Shown piece after piece: positions 32,638 through 45,044 of a stretch of DNA of 64,000 bases. Origin of the DNA: Isoetes taiwanensis (Eukaryota > Streptophyta > Lycopodiopsida > Isoetales > Isoetaceae). The position numbers and the translations under genes were made by a program. The stretch covers positions 2,110,001-2,174,000 of the forward strand of contig JAJEKV010000039.1 in assembly GCA_021234155.1 (NCBI GenBank), in the 5' to 3' direction. The stretch's first letter is position 1; the number at the start of each line of letters is the position of its first letter. Under the pieces are notes generated by a model. It had not been told where the DNA came from, ran no database searches, and worked only from the letters and a program-made list of their open reading frames with translations.

Positions 32638-35600
32638 ATAAGGACAGGCCAGAGCAAAGTTGGAATGCAGCTACTGAAGAAATGAACACAACTGAGGAGT
32701 TTTGTCTATATGAAGAATCAACCGATTTTAGCGGTCTATCTTGGATGTGAGATTTTAAAATGTGCGATTTTAATTTGACATCTACTAGTATAAGTTGAAA
32801 GATGCTGTAAACCATCGACCACAAACTGCAAAACACTTGCAAGCATTCTAGAAGGAGCCCACTTTTGATATATATAGTGGCTTTGCTTTAGATTTGTTGT
32901 TCGCTCCATATGTGTGCAGAAGATACAACTCATATTGGATCAGTACATCAAGTCTAGTTCTCCATCCGGGTGGTGTTAAATTTCTCTACCAAGCTTGCAA
33001 AACGTAGACTTTGTCACACAATACATGGGTTTGCAGACATCTTCAAAGAGCTCCGAAATTAAACAAATGGTAAACTTCGAAATTAAATAAATGGTAAACT
33101 TTTTCTTCTGTTTTTGGCTTCTTGAGAGTTACGTAAAATTTATGCCATCGGCTTGCTTGGTCGGTATAATTCGGCTTGATGCACTTGAGCCCACAATGTC
33201 TACATTAGCAATGGCCCAAAGATCATGCATTTATTAAATGGATTAGGACACATGTAGAGATGACTATTGTATTTTAACGAATATGTTGGCGACATTTGTT
33301 TGGGAAAAAACATATTGGCACAAAAGGCCACTACATTTTGCAAAAATCACCTAACTGCCCTTAAAAATAGGGTGATTGGCTATAACAATGCCTTTTTTGT
33401 GAATGATCAAATAAAAAAGTGCCCTTGGCAAAACTTATAGATGAGAGTGGCATCTTCCTTAAATAATTATTGCAAATAATATCTAAAAAGAGTTGTGAAT
33501 CACAAGTCCGATTTAAATGATTGATAAAATCTTATCGTAATCTACAATGTTTGTGAAGATGACTTTTAAAATTGATGAGCCACAAAAACTATAATATCAC
33601 CAAAATGCTCTTTATTTTAGAGGGCATTTTGGTAATTTTAGCAAAAGTAAGGCATTTAAATACTTTCCCCTTGCTTTTATAGGAACAATTTTAGTTGATT
33701 TTTTAAGTTCATAAATCCAAGGCCAGTCAGCTCTAGCTTTCAAGCATTGGAATGTTTTGTAGGTTTATGGTTTCTCTATTGAAATTTGCTCAAATCATGA
33801 TGTTACGGTGGCCACGTGAAAAAATCCATTGTAGTCAAGTTTCCTTAAAAGGTGGACGTTAAAAGGTTTATCTTTATCTTTATCTTTATCTTAAAGATCT
33901 GGACTGCACAAAAATGGTATGGCATTTGAATTGTGGTTGATCTATTTCTTTGAAAGGGATACATCACAGTTCCAACTTCATTATAATCATATCCAATTTA
34001 CCATCATAAGTAGGCTGGGTTATTATAATTTCTGAATTACCAAGTTGTGCTATTATATGAGCATCATACCCATGTGATGTTGCATCTTCTTCATCTATTA
34101 ACCTTGTTTCTAGTGTTCTCCATTCTAGACAATAGTCCGTCTAGGTGCCCCACCTACTAAACCTGAAGTATTAATGATACCCCTGCATTCACAAGCCATA
34201 AATCAGTATCTGAAAGTTATAATTGGGGAGAGTAAGAAAAATCATTTTCCAGCTTACAGGTCTCTAGATAATTGTCTGATGATGTTTGTCCACCAAAATA
34301 ACAATTTCCTTCCCAAGCAAACAGGCAGAATGACCCACCCTTGCATCTCGGGGTCTTTTTTGGCTCCCCAAATTGGGGTCCCCCGCGCCCGAAAATCGCC
34401 CCGAAAATTGGGGTCTTACTCTTCTTCTTCCGGCGATTTCTTTCCTGTAAGTAAGAATTAGAAGCAGATCAGGAAGTGTTTCAAGGGGATTACGGGGTTA
34501 GGCAGAGGCGGAAGTATTTCAGCGATTCAAGAACAGTGTAGTGAGTGATTCAATCAGGTATGAATGAAGAAGCCAATGTTCCGGTGGATTTCTGAGTTCT
34601 TGAAGCATTGGCATTGGCCCTGTGTTTTGATTTTTTTTCTTGATTTCTGAGTTCTTGAAGCATTGGCATTGGCCCTGTGTTTTGATTTTTTTTTCTTTTT
34701 GCAGGAAAGAAGAAGACCTAGCAGCAAGCGACAAAATTTCTGTAAGAGTGCAAGAAGCTGTAAGAGTGCAAAAAATAATGCAATGGTCCAGAATAATATC
34801 TGTATATCGATTTTGGGCTGGTAAATCCTATTTCTGGGAATCAATTTAGTGCTCTGCCTTATCTATGGTGCATAAACAGGCATATGCATGAAGACACCAA
34901 ACATGGCAAAATCGGCAGGATTTGGTATAGCTTACCCAGCCGATTTGGCACGCATGTGGCCACAGTGATACACTCACTCTGCAGTGCCATTTGCCAATCC
35001 ACTAGTAGATAAAATGTGAGAGCTAGATAATACATGCAAGAAGCCAGGAAGCGTGTCGGACATAAGGTAACAAGCAAAGAAAATTTTGGATCTGCCAGAC
35101 AAATATTTCGCATGGATATCATAGAAATGCATGGTCTGGAATTTCGAAATGGCTTTTTCCATGGCCTATATTGGCCGAAAATCCATGTGTCTGCATTTCG
35201 GCATGTGTGGTAACTGAAAGAGCAGCTCAAAATTTGGCTGATGATCTGTGCCTACTCATAAACAGGGTTAACGGATTTTGCAAAATATCAGCATTACAAG
35301 GTACGTTTTGCCCTGTATCTGGATATATGCTAGCACAGTTAAAAATTTCGAAATGCATTTGATGCTATATACTGACGATTTGTACTTGGAAAAGCAGCAT
35401 ATGCGGCATATGTGAGAAACGGCTGCAATTTCTTATCTCAAGGGATCTGCCTTATTTCCAAGTATTCCTGGTAATAGATATGCTGCCTTAGGTCATTTAC
35501 AGAGCCGTGCCGCATTTACAGAATGGGGAATATCTCTATAAGGTTAAAATATACTGGTGGATTTGAAGGTTGAATTCCAACAGTTGGATTCCAACAGTTG

Positions 35601-36949
35601 GTAGACAGAGCCACTTGGCGACCTGCAAAAAGGTATCGATTCACAATGGACATGCTTTTGGCTATTCTATGTCCAGGTTTAAATCCTTGTGTTTATATTG
35701 TTGTAACATAATGGACAATCTTAGATTTGCTTTGTGTTCAAAGCACCAAAAGATGCTTGAATTATAAACAATGTTTACATATTTATGGTGTGGCAGCTGC
35801 AGTTTTGTTCTTTCATGCAAGCTGTGGTAAAATGTTTTCTTATGATAAAGGAGCGATTTCTATTTGATGCTGAAAGAATGTATCTTGGCATACGCATGAA
35901 GCAAGAAACAATCCGAGTTATCCAAATCAGGTTTGACTGGTTTTGTACTTAATAATACAATTTCTTGTTCCATCTTCCAAGTTCCAGCTTTAAAAGCCTC
36001 CATGAAAATGTTCTGTTGAAGCTTCCTTATTACTTAAAGTTGGAAATAGAACTAAAACTGGGTTCTCATGTTAAGGTTACATGTAGAACTGGTTGAAGGT
36101 TTCTGCTCTAAAAATGTGATCCACAAGATTATTGTGGACCATTGTTATAAATAAATAAATAGTACTGAATCCTTTAAGACGGTGTTGCCTATCATATGCT
36201 TTATGATTTAACTATTATGAGGTTAAAATTTTGATATTCTTCAGTGATAAATGAGAAGTTCTTAGGTTTCTGCTGTAAGAATGTGATCCACATGATTATT
36301 TTGGACCATTGCTTTATATTTAAACTATGAACATGGAACTACAGGTTCATAAGAGAAGTTAAAATATTTGAATAAAACTAATTATCAAGATATCCAACTA
36401 GATTCTTCATCAAACTAGATTTGCGTTTGTTGGCAAATAGGTTCTTCATCAAGGACTCCATCGACATTGTTTCTTTTTTTCTTTTGGTCTCTTGCATGTA
36501 CGACGGAAGAATATTTAACAAAGCAAAGGTTATGCATGTACGATGGAAGAATATTTAACAAAGACAAAGGTTATGCAATAGAGATTATGTAGAGCATAGT
36601 GCCATGATGCAACATAATAGAGTGCAACTTCACACGTACGCACTATCCTGCAAACATTGTAAATGCATGGCAGTTTAATACACGAGATTCTAAAACTTCA
36701 ATATGTTTGCACGCCTTCAATTCAATTCAATTTTAAGCTTTGATAACAAAATAATTTGACCGAAAGAACCATGATCTAAAACCAGGACTTCCCATAATTT
36801 GTACCTTGCAAGAAGTTCCATGTTATGTTGGGTGTTACGTGCCAGAATTTTTGAGATCATGTTATATTGGGTGTTAAGTGCCAGAATTTTTGAGATTAAA
36901 GCTGGTCTCAATTCTTAGTTAATCTTACCCCATGGAGTTTCTAACTGCA
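32638..36949. other. Intergenic, with several short tandem duplications
   Basis: No supported gene. A (TTTATC)n run lies near 33868-33891. A 55-bp duplication lies at 34587-34641 and 34642-34696. A roughly 41-bp duplication (GCATGTACGAYGGAAGAAT) starts near 36494, and a 37-bp duplication (GTGCCAGAATTTTTGAGAT) lies near 36830-36900. The open frames are motif-free. Confidence 0.5.
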
Positions 36950-37065
36950 TGTGGAAACCTAACCTATTTTCCTTCTCATGTGGAAACCTAACCTGTTTTC
37001 CTTCTCCTGTGGAAACCCTTCCTATTTTCCTCCTCTTGTGGAAACCCTTCCCAATTTCCATCATG
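36950..37065. repeat. 29-bp tandem repeat, four copies, with inverted echoes
   Basis: Units start at 36950, 36979, 37008 and 37037 (TGTGGAAACCTAACCTATTT...). The core GGAAACCCTTCC and its complement GGAAGGGTTTCC recur in both directions to about 37300, so the region can fold on itself. Confidence 0.8.
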
Positions 37066-37439
37066 CAAGGAAATCGTGAAGGGTTTCCACTCAAAATTTG
37101 AATTTTGAGTTACGTGCGCTCGATGGACGTGCGCCTTAATGTCGGGCGTCCGTGTGGAAAGGCGTGAGCCATAAAGGCTCACGTGTGTAAATATTTTGAA
37201 AAAAAATAATTTTGTGGAAACCCTTCCGGGTTTTCAAATTCTGGAAAACCGGAAGGGTTTCCATCCATGGAAACCCTTCTGGGTTTTATTGAAGGGTTTC
37301 CATGGGAGGCCAACCCAAATCGGGCGTACTTAAAACCATCGTTTTGTCCATTAATAACATTTTTTTTTCTTTAATTATTTATACGAATGCCACCTCAAAA
37401 TTATATTAATGACTTAATTGCTTATGCCACTTCACCCTC

Positions 37440-37660
37440 CACATTATTTGCTGTGCAATTTCAATGCACCTTCCTTAAGCTCAAAATCAATGGCCAAGAT
37501 CTGGGTCCCCCATATCCGACGGTCCAGGCATGTGGTGCATGCCCCCATGCATGCCCATGCATGCCCCCTATCAGATTTGAGGGACATAAATGTGCCACCT
37601 CAAGATTTGGACGACCAGGATTGGTGTCTATATACACCCTAAAAATGATGCCCCCCATCC
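37440..37660. repeat. GCATGC-rich repeat, right copy
   Basis: This is the inverse counterpart of 10250-10440, sharing the phrases GGTGCATGCCCCCATGCATG and TGCCACCTC at the same relative order. It lies just before the palindrome array. Confidence 0.75.
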
Positions 37661-37711
37661 GATATACCTATAAATATATCATTGATAAATTAGTTCTCTG
37701 AAGGTTGTCTG

Positions 37712-37913
37712 CGGTATAAATTTATACCGAGAGAGCTGTCGCGGTATAAATTTATACCGAGAGAGCTCTCGCGGTATAAATTTATACCGCTCGAATCCTC
37801 TTGCGATATAAATTTATACCGCTCAAGTCCACTTGCGGTATAAATTTATACCATGCAAACTCTGGCATGTTATATCCACACAGCATTGTCTATTGTAGTA
37901 TAAATTTATACCA
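37712..37913. repeat. Array of six 18-bp palindromes at 30-32 bp spacing
   Basis: CGGTATAAATTTATACCG (perfect palindrome) starts at 37712, 37742 and 37772. One-base variants start at 37804 and 37836, and a more diverged one at 37896. Steps are 30, 30, 32, 32 and 60, so one position is empty. The short spacers are related to one another (GAGAGCTNTCG-like). This is a plant tandem repeat and not a CRISPR array. Confidence 0.9.
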
Positions 37914-38067
37914 CCTAGAAATTTATTTTGAAGACGTTATGTCCACGCATTTTCATCGCGGTATACATAAGTCTATAGCAAGACGGATAAGCAAGTAAGA
38001 GCAAGTATATAAGACGAAAAGCGAGCGTCTTCGACTCCAACTTGCACTTCAAAGTGTAAGTTTGTTC

Positions 38068-38770
38068 CAGGGATAGGTTCAATACTGTATACGTTTTATA
38101 CGCAATACGTATTTTTCGTTTGATACGGCACAAATTTGACGTTTAATACGTCAAAAATACGGCTAAAAAAATTTCCGGCGTCGAAAACTTTCGCGTAAAC
38201 GAAAACAACTGTTTCGCTTACGCGAAGTCTGGTTCACGTAAGCGAAACAGTATTTTTCGCTTACGCGAACCAGAAATAGTTTCGCGTAAGCGAAATGAAC
38301 TGTTTCGCTTACGCGAAAACATCTTCGCGTAAGCGAAACAGTCAACTTCGCGTAAGCGAACGCGCCTCGAAATATATATAGAAAACTTCGCGTAAGCGAA
38401 AACTTCTGCTTCGCTTACGCGAACCGCCCTTCGCATAAGCGAAACGCAAAGAATGCTTACGCGAACAAAAAAAAGTTTCGCGTAAGCGAACCTTTATACT
38501 TCGCTTACGCGAAAAGAGTTTCGCGTAAGCGAACATTAAGGCTTCGCTTACGCGAAAGCCGGCGAGGGGATTCGCGTAAGCGAAAACTTAGACTTTGCTT
38601 ACGCGAAAGAAAGTTCGCGTAAGCGAAACAGAAGGTTTCGCTTACGCGAAACTTTTTTTTTCCGGCCGGCGAGTATTAAATACAAAAAATACGTATTTTT
38701 CCCAAAAATACGTATTTTTGCACTTTATACGTCTGAAAAAATAGTTTCATACGTACAGAACCTATCCCTG
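38068..38770. mobile_element. Non-autonomous hAT-type transposon (703 bp) with hairpin array
   Basis: The termini are CAGGGATAGGTTC and its exact inverse GAACCTATCCCTG. An 8-bp target duplication GTTTGTTC flanks them at 38060-38067 and 38771-38778. CAGGG termini plus an 8-bp duplication are the hAT signature. There is no transposase. Subterminal CGTATTTTT repeats lie on both sides. The middle (about 38190-38650) holds 20 copies of a 14-bp hairpin (TTCGC-GTAA-GCGAA or its complement), mostly alternating in orientation. All open frames on the minus strand are translations of the hairpins. Confidence 0.9.
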
Positions 38771-38778
38771 GTTTGTTC

Positions 38779-41273
38779 AATGAGGCATACTTTCATGTGA
38801 AAATTTTTGCTTCAATGAGGCAATGTCAAAATGTGTTACATTTTTTACAGTTTTGTTCATAGTTTTGTACTGATTTCGAAAACTTTGAATAAAATACCTT
38901 TTGGCACTTTAGTGTGCTTGCTGTTCTTTTCAATGTCTATTTTGTTTAGTTTTTGAAAATATTACTATTTCTCAAACCAAACTAGGGGGGCCCAAAAGGG
39001 CTGTCAAACAATTATGAATTGAAGCTAAGTTCACACCTCCCCTCAAAAATGATGCCTAAAATTTTCAAATTGTCACACTTGTCACAAATATACCACGAAA
39101 AGGGATTTTTTGGGGGAATTTTAGGGAATCTTTCAAAGATTCTTTTTAAAGTGCGTTTGGAGCAAATTAGTGCGTTTCATTTTAAACTTTAGGCAGGAGC
39201 CAGCAAATAGAAAATAACATGCATTTGACAGCTAGAAATAGCAAGAAAACTGATGGCGATGGGATCGGCTGCTTAGGCACAAATGGATCTGGCAAATCTC
39301 ACGACATGGCAAGAACAGGGTAGAGAAGATTTCTTTCTAAAATCCGGCCGCCCACGTGGCTTGGCAATCCGCGTTTGGATTGCGGCGTAGAACCACGAAA
39401 ATAAAAAATAAAAAGAAAACTAGCAAAAGGCACACTAGAAGACTTTGGCAAGGTTAAGCTTGTTCGATATATACAACTGAAACTCAGACAAGGATACTAT
39501 ATTATCGCTCGGCATCCAATGAACTGTGGATACCAAACACAAGTAAGAGAGAAGAAAAACAGTGTCAAATATGTTATCATGATCTTATCGGGCTTGAGAT
39601 TACCATTTTTTTCATGTTTGAGGCTAACATCCTCATTTGTACACGAACACTATATATAGAACATATTTTATTAATATGCAACATAGATATGCCATGGAAT
39701 TAGTTGGTTCAGCGAACCTTGCCCTTCCTCAATTTTTTTGTTGCAAACCCCAAGAACTATAAATGACCAATCTAGCAATGCTCTCCCCTATCCTAAACTC
39801 ACATATTGCAGGCATCAATATGTCAATATCGGGCAATGGCATAGAACCAAGCAAGATACTCAAATAGAAACACATAACCTAGACTACTAATGCTTGATAT
39901 TAGGGTAGATTCATTTTGATGGCTGTTGCTGGGCGCTCTACTAGTCACCGAATAATAAAATCGAAAACATCTTCAAACTTCAGTACTACAAGTGCGGGAA
40001 CGATGAATAGCTAGTTATATTTTAGCATATCCTGCTCATTGTAAAAATCGATTCGATGTGAGGTTCAAAGCCTAATGGACATAGAACAGAAACACAAAAC
40101 AAAGGCTTATTTGAGATGTTGTCCAAGCAAATGAAAGTATACATAAGTAATGGAGATAGAACAGAAACATACACAAAGGCTCAACAAATTGGTAATGCCA
40201 TCTAAGCAACTGCAGAGTACTATCATGTCATAGAGATCTTAGTTTGTCCTAACAAGCCTGATATGCTAAAATACAAAAGTTGGTCACTTAGAAGTTAAAG
40301 TAAAATGGTAGTGTTGTGCTTCATGATTGCTTTCACATGGTGGTTTCCTTCAACACATTTGTTTTATTCTTAAGACTTGTAAGTGTTCTCAGGCATCAAA
40401 TAAGAAATATTTCTAACACGTCCAATACGCTTAATTTTTACTATATAAAGTGATCTTTCATGGACTTTAATCCCATCAAAAAAACCTTCTTAATAACAAA
40501 GGCGCAATACACAACGCTTCAAAAAAAAAGTTGGACTCGGATGCAAATATAGAAGATTTTACTTTTTCATAACATGTCAAAAAAGCAAGCTGGAACTTGA
40601 TCGAATTGCAATATATTTTTGTTTCCTACTATCTTCTAGTTACATCATGACTAAGACAATCTGGAGCATAGAACTCTTTTTGCAACATCCTTTTAATCCT
40701 TTACACTATTGATAGAAGCAAACTATTTTTTACTATTCTTTATACAAAAATTTAATGATTTTGCATATTAAATGCAGTATTTTTGCTATGTAGAGATGAT
40801 CATATTGATCAGTTTCATGGGTAGAGCACGATTCACTATTCACTAATCGTTTTTATAAACTCAAGTTAGATATATCATTTGCAACAAGCAACACACAACA
40901 TTTATCATGTGCAATAATCAATGCTCATTTTCTAGGGTTAAACCATTTGGGACATTTAAGAGACAAGTCCTTTGGCACTGGTGCTGATGTTTCAATAGCA
41001 CCTTGTTTCATACTTTAACTTCCTTTTCAGGTAGAGAAGGATCTGAAACTAGTAATAATGACAGGCGAAGATCCCGCAATGCCATAAAATCATCTCGTAA
41101 GCAAGGCACTTGTTGAACAACTTTTGATTCTGCAGAAGAAAAAAAAACAAACAATGCAAGCCACTGGAGAACTATACATAATAGAGAGGGTTCAGTTATA
41201 AACAAATTAAATGTTTTGATATGGTAAAGCAATTACAACGCATTGGTACTAATATCAATCGAAGATAAGTATA
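38779..41273. other. Intergenic; part of a dispersed inverted repeat
   Basis: 39230-39410 (with GGATTGCGGCGTAGAACCAC) is a diverged inverse match to 50880-51075. Otherwise the DNA is AT-rich, with the phrase GAACAGAAACA repeated near 40084 and 40157. No gene seen. Confidence 0.5.
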
Positions 41274-41955
41274 ATGAAGATATACAGAGACGATGTAATA
41301 TCTGCTTATGTTGATCATGGATTATCTGAAAAGGCCATCCAATGCTTCAATGAAATGCCTGACATGAATATCATTTCTTGGACATTTGAGACAAGTATGC
41401 ATGCTAGACACGACAACTTTAATAAAGCCTCCCATCGTTTTGAGGAAATACCATGGAAGAATGTTGTTTCATGGTCTTCTCAGGATTTTGCATAAGATGG
41501 TGCGAGAAGGGATCAGACCCAATGCAGTCACTTTGGACAGTATTATTTTTGCCTGCAGTCATGAGAGTATGGTTGACGAAGGTAGCTACTCCATTTCTGT
41601 AGCAAGTTATTATGATATTTCACCTACAATGTTGCATGGTTAATCTCCTTGGCAGAGCAGGATGCCTAGATAGTGCAGAGGCATTAATGAATAGCATACC
41701 CTTTCAACTCGATGCTTGTCTGTGAACAACGTTTCTTGGATCTTGCGAAACTCATGATGCTTTTAGACAAGGAAAGTGCATAGGCATACATGTTCTTAGT
41801 TTCAATACCTCCAGTTCTGCAACCTATGTACTTCTGTCCAATCTTTATGCAGATGTTGGTTACAGAAAATGCCAATAACTAACTGAAGATATACGATGCA
41901 TTCCTCATGCTAAGTCTTCAGGTTTAATTATTAAAGAAATTCGGGCTTTATGGTA
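41274..41955 (+). pseudogene. PPR (PLS/E-type) gene remnant
   Basis: Frames in order read DDVISAYVDHGLSEKAIQCF with NEMPDMNIISWT, FEEIPWKNVVSWSS, MVREGIRPNAVTLDSIIFAC, VNLLGRAGCLDSAEALMNSI and TTFLGSCETHDAFRQGK, then SSATYVLLSNLYADVGYRK. These are PPR motifs followed by the E-region of an organelle RNA-editing factor. Defects include frameshifts near 41490 and 41640, and a TGA near 41731 where the family has Trp (ACLW|TTFLGSC). Another stop follows YRKCQ. It is not translatable as one protein. Confidence 0.8.
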
Positions 41956-44861
41956 AACTTTTGCCTTGCTTCTAATGTAGCATTTAACAATGAACGGCAA
42001 GCAAGACATTGTATAGCTAGCATGAATAACTAGTATGTAAAGGATCTGTACCTGTTGGGATGAGTACCATGGGATCAGAGACTATAGGTTTTTTACATGT
42101 TTCGACGTATTCCCAAAGCCTTTGTTTTCTGAAACATTGAAACTCTCATCTATCAATTTGGTTTGCATGGACGTGAGGTCTTATTTTCCCAGCTCAATGC
42201 TCAACCACTTTGAGGTTAGCCTTCTAAGCATCTAAGCTGCAGTTGCCTACCTTTGAGGTCCTTCAAGCTAACTCTAGCTTGTAATAAAGCAATAAATGTG
42301 TAAAAGCTAGGACGTATGCAGTCCTCTTGCACCTTCTTATAGATGCTAAAGGCATGCCGTTGCCCACATACCACATTCAAGGTAGCCTGATATGGGGAAT
42401 ACCAAGATTATAATTAACCACTATATGCGGTATAGCCCACCAGGGAAGCCATACTCCTCAAGCTCTTTACATGCTGAAGCTGTAGAACTGGATTGTGGAA
42501 TGCTTACAACAAAGACATAAAAATGGCCAGAAGAAAACAGATTATCCTCATTATAAATAAAGTTGTCTGTCATGACAAGCATAAGAAATTTCCAATAATT
42601 TTTATGAAGCGATTTTCGCAGCAGCTTGGCGGATGAAAGAAGGTAAGTACCTGGCCTTAGATTGGCGGACGTGAACATAGAAGTGCAGAACTTGCTGGTT
42701 TCATCTTCTTCAAATACATAGCTCTAAAAAAGGGTCCCTTATAGACAGAGATTTTACCTAGAATTGAAGTTCTCCGTTTTGGCTAATAGCACTAATAAAG
42801 GTCTCTTATAAACAGAGATTTTACCTTGAATTGCTGTCCTCTGGATTGGCTGAAACGATAAAGGAAAGGGGTCAGCAGACTGATTGTAAGAGGAACTTGC
42901 GTGTTGCATGTTCGTGTCATACCCCAGACTTGTACTTCTTTATGATATTTTCAATAGCACTCCATTTTTCCAAAGCCAATGCCTTTGTACAAACAAGTTT
43001 ACTCCAGAAGCAGTGCATGTATCATGCTTGTAATTTTAGCTGCCAGATTACTATGCCCAATAGGGGGCAACTATACCTATCAGATCCATACTATAGTCCA
43101 AGCATTGGTCTTGAGAGTATATAACGATTCTAGAGGAAATCATGCAGCTTCCTGCATATAGAAGGTACAGTTCTAATAGCTTGCATGTTGCTGCATAAAA
43201 GTTCTATGCTGCACGTATCCAATATACATATGTAATTGCTTGGTATTGCTTTCGTGAATATGCAGGTTCTATAAAATGAAGGCAATATATCTATTGTACA
43301 CGATATGATTCTGGTGATAGTAAAAGGCAGATATGAAGCTAGGTAAGATGTTCCAAATAGACTCTACTACAGACTCTACAGAGATAAATCACGGATTTAC
43401 CTGCTTCGGTATCACAAATATGGTGGATTTGCATGCTTCTAAAGAATGGGTTTTGTATGTTTCATCTCAGCAAGTGCAATGCTGCATATTTCATATGAAG
43501 AAAATAAAGAAATAGCAAGCCATGCAATAGAGCATAGCAAGGTTTGAGCGTGCCATAATCGAGCAGAGCCTAAAACCATGTTCAAGGATTAAACTATCAA
43601 AATCTGACCTTGTTATATTTTATCACCTGCCAGAGCCTTTGGAAACAAACCTGAGTAAATATTCAAACTTTTTAAAACTCAAGACTGTATAAGCAAACCT
43701 GAATGAAGTTTCGCTCCACATATCAGCACCTTTTTATGAATCTAACACAGCCGAACGTAAGCATCACAAGGTCATTTTTGCACCAATCATCAACGCCTGT
43801 AGCCAAATACAATGGATTTTGAGCTTTTGATCTGCAATAGGCTTGCAGAAAACGTCCAAGGCCATACGGATCTGCCTTAAGCTGCTACATCCGGGTCCAA
43901 TGAGCATCTGCTTATCCACTTTGTGTTGGCCACACCCACAGATGGATGCCATTGACTACAGACAGCTATCCTAGGCCGCAAATGCATTAGTATTTGACCA
44001 AAAAAAAAAAAAAAAAAAAAACCGAAAAGATTAGTGGACGGGAGAGCTTCAAATGGCTGAAGAGCAGACAAAGAAAACTCGAGGATGGAAAGTAGAGAAT
44101 GCCCAAGAAAATCTTCCTCTTCTTTGCAAATCCGGTGCCGTCTCCTTCACAAAGAGTGAATAGGCCTAAGAAAATCATAGAAGGCAGAGGAGCCATCTGT
44201 AACGGGCCAGACTAATGCACATTGTTGGAAAAATTGCATTAGGGTCTTAAATCGAGGAATCCCCCCATATATCCAATATCCATTAATAACGACAATCGCT
44301 TTTGAAAAAATACCGAGAAAACTCGAGGGTGACAGTACAAAATGACAAGAAAATTTCTTGCTTTGCTTCACATATCTGGTGTCAACTCCTTCACAAAGCC
44401 CGATGGAGGGAAAGAAGAAGTTATTCCTCGACCCTTTGCATCTCCGTAGCTATTTTTTGCAGATTTTCTAATTTCCCTGGCCTTAGATTTGCAAAAGTAG
44501 AGATCTGACGGTGCAAAATAAGGCACATCAGAATTTGATGACATGGAAATGACACGTGGATAGGCTAGAATTTGAGGAAAGGCTGTAGGCCCGGTAGGGC
44601 TGTTGTGTTAAAAAGAAAAAAAAAGAAAAATTTCAAACACAATTACATATATTTTGATAAATGGCGCTTCCAAGGGTTTATTTTGGCATATTTCTGGTTC
44701 CAGCTCAAATACATAAGATTGCCTAAGATTATTTATTTTGGTGTGAATGACTCAATATATTATTTTTATTAAACGACAATGATTATTAATTAAACTTCAT
44801 GCTTTATGACCAACCAATCATCAAAACATATGTAATTGTATTTGACATTTTTCTTTTTTTT
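41956..44861. other. Intergenic, duplicated blocks
   Basis: A roughly 75-bp duplication (CAGAGATTTTACCTNGAATTG) lies at about 42740-42840. A diverged duplicate pair sharing GAAAACTCGAGG and CTCCTTCACAAAG sits at 44068-44158 and 44316-44403. A poly-A run lies at 43999-44020. No gene is supported. Confidence 0.45.
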
Positions 44862-45034
44862 GGGTTGCCCCTAGGGGGCAAACCCGGCTTTTGGCATATC
44901 CTAGGTATATGCTAGAATATCCCTAGGATATGCTGGTGACTGCTAAAAACTTATGATTGGCTGTAAATGCTCGGTCACTTCTGTTTGTGGGCAGCCGCTC
45001 TCGAAACCGGCTAACTAGAGAGGTCTTTTAAGAA
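44862..45034 (+). promoter_or_regulatory. Upstream region of SPC24-like gene, duplicated at 47795
   Basis: This block ends 10 bp before the ATG and contains an inverted CCAAT box (ATTGG, 44956-44960) and the palindromic CATATCCTAGGTATATG. It is repeated at 47795-47973 with few changes. That it is the promoter is inferred from position. Confidence 0.5.
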
Positions 45035-45044
45035 ACTGTTCTTC

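Noticed and set aside
37712-37913. Regularly spaced palindromes looking like a CRISPR array
   Set aside because: Plant nuclear context, no cas genes, spacers are related to one another and the repeat is found singly elsewhere.
38163-38536. Three overlapping minus-strand open frames rich in FAYAK/RLREV repeats
   Set aside because: They are translations of the hairpin array in the hAT-type element, not genes.
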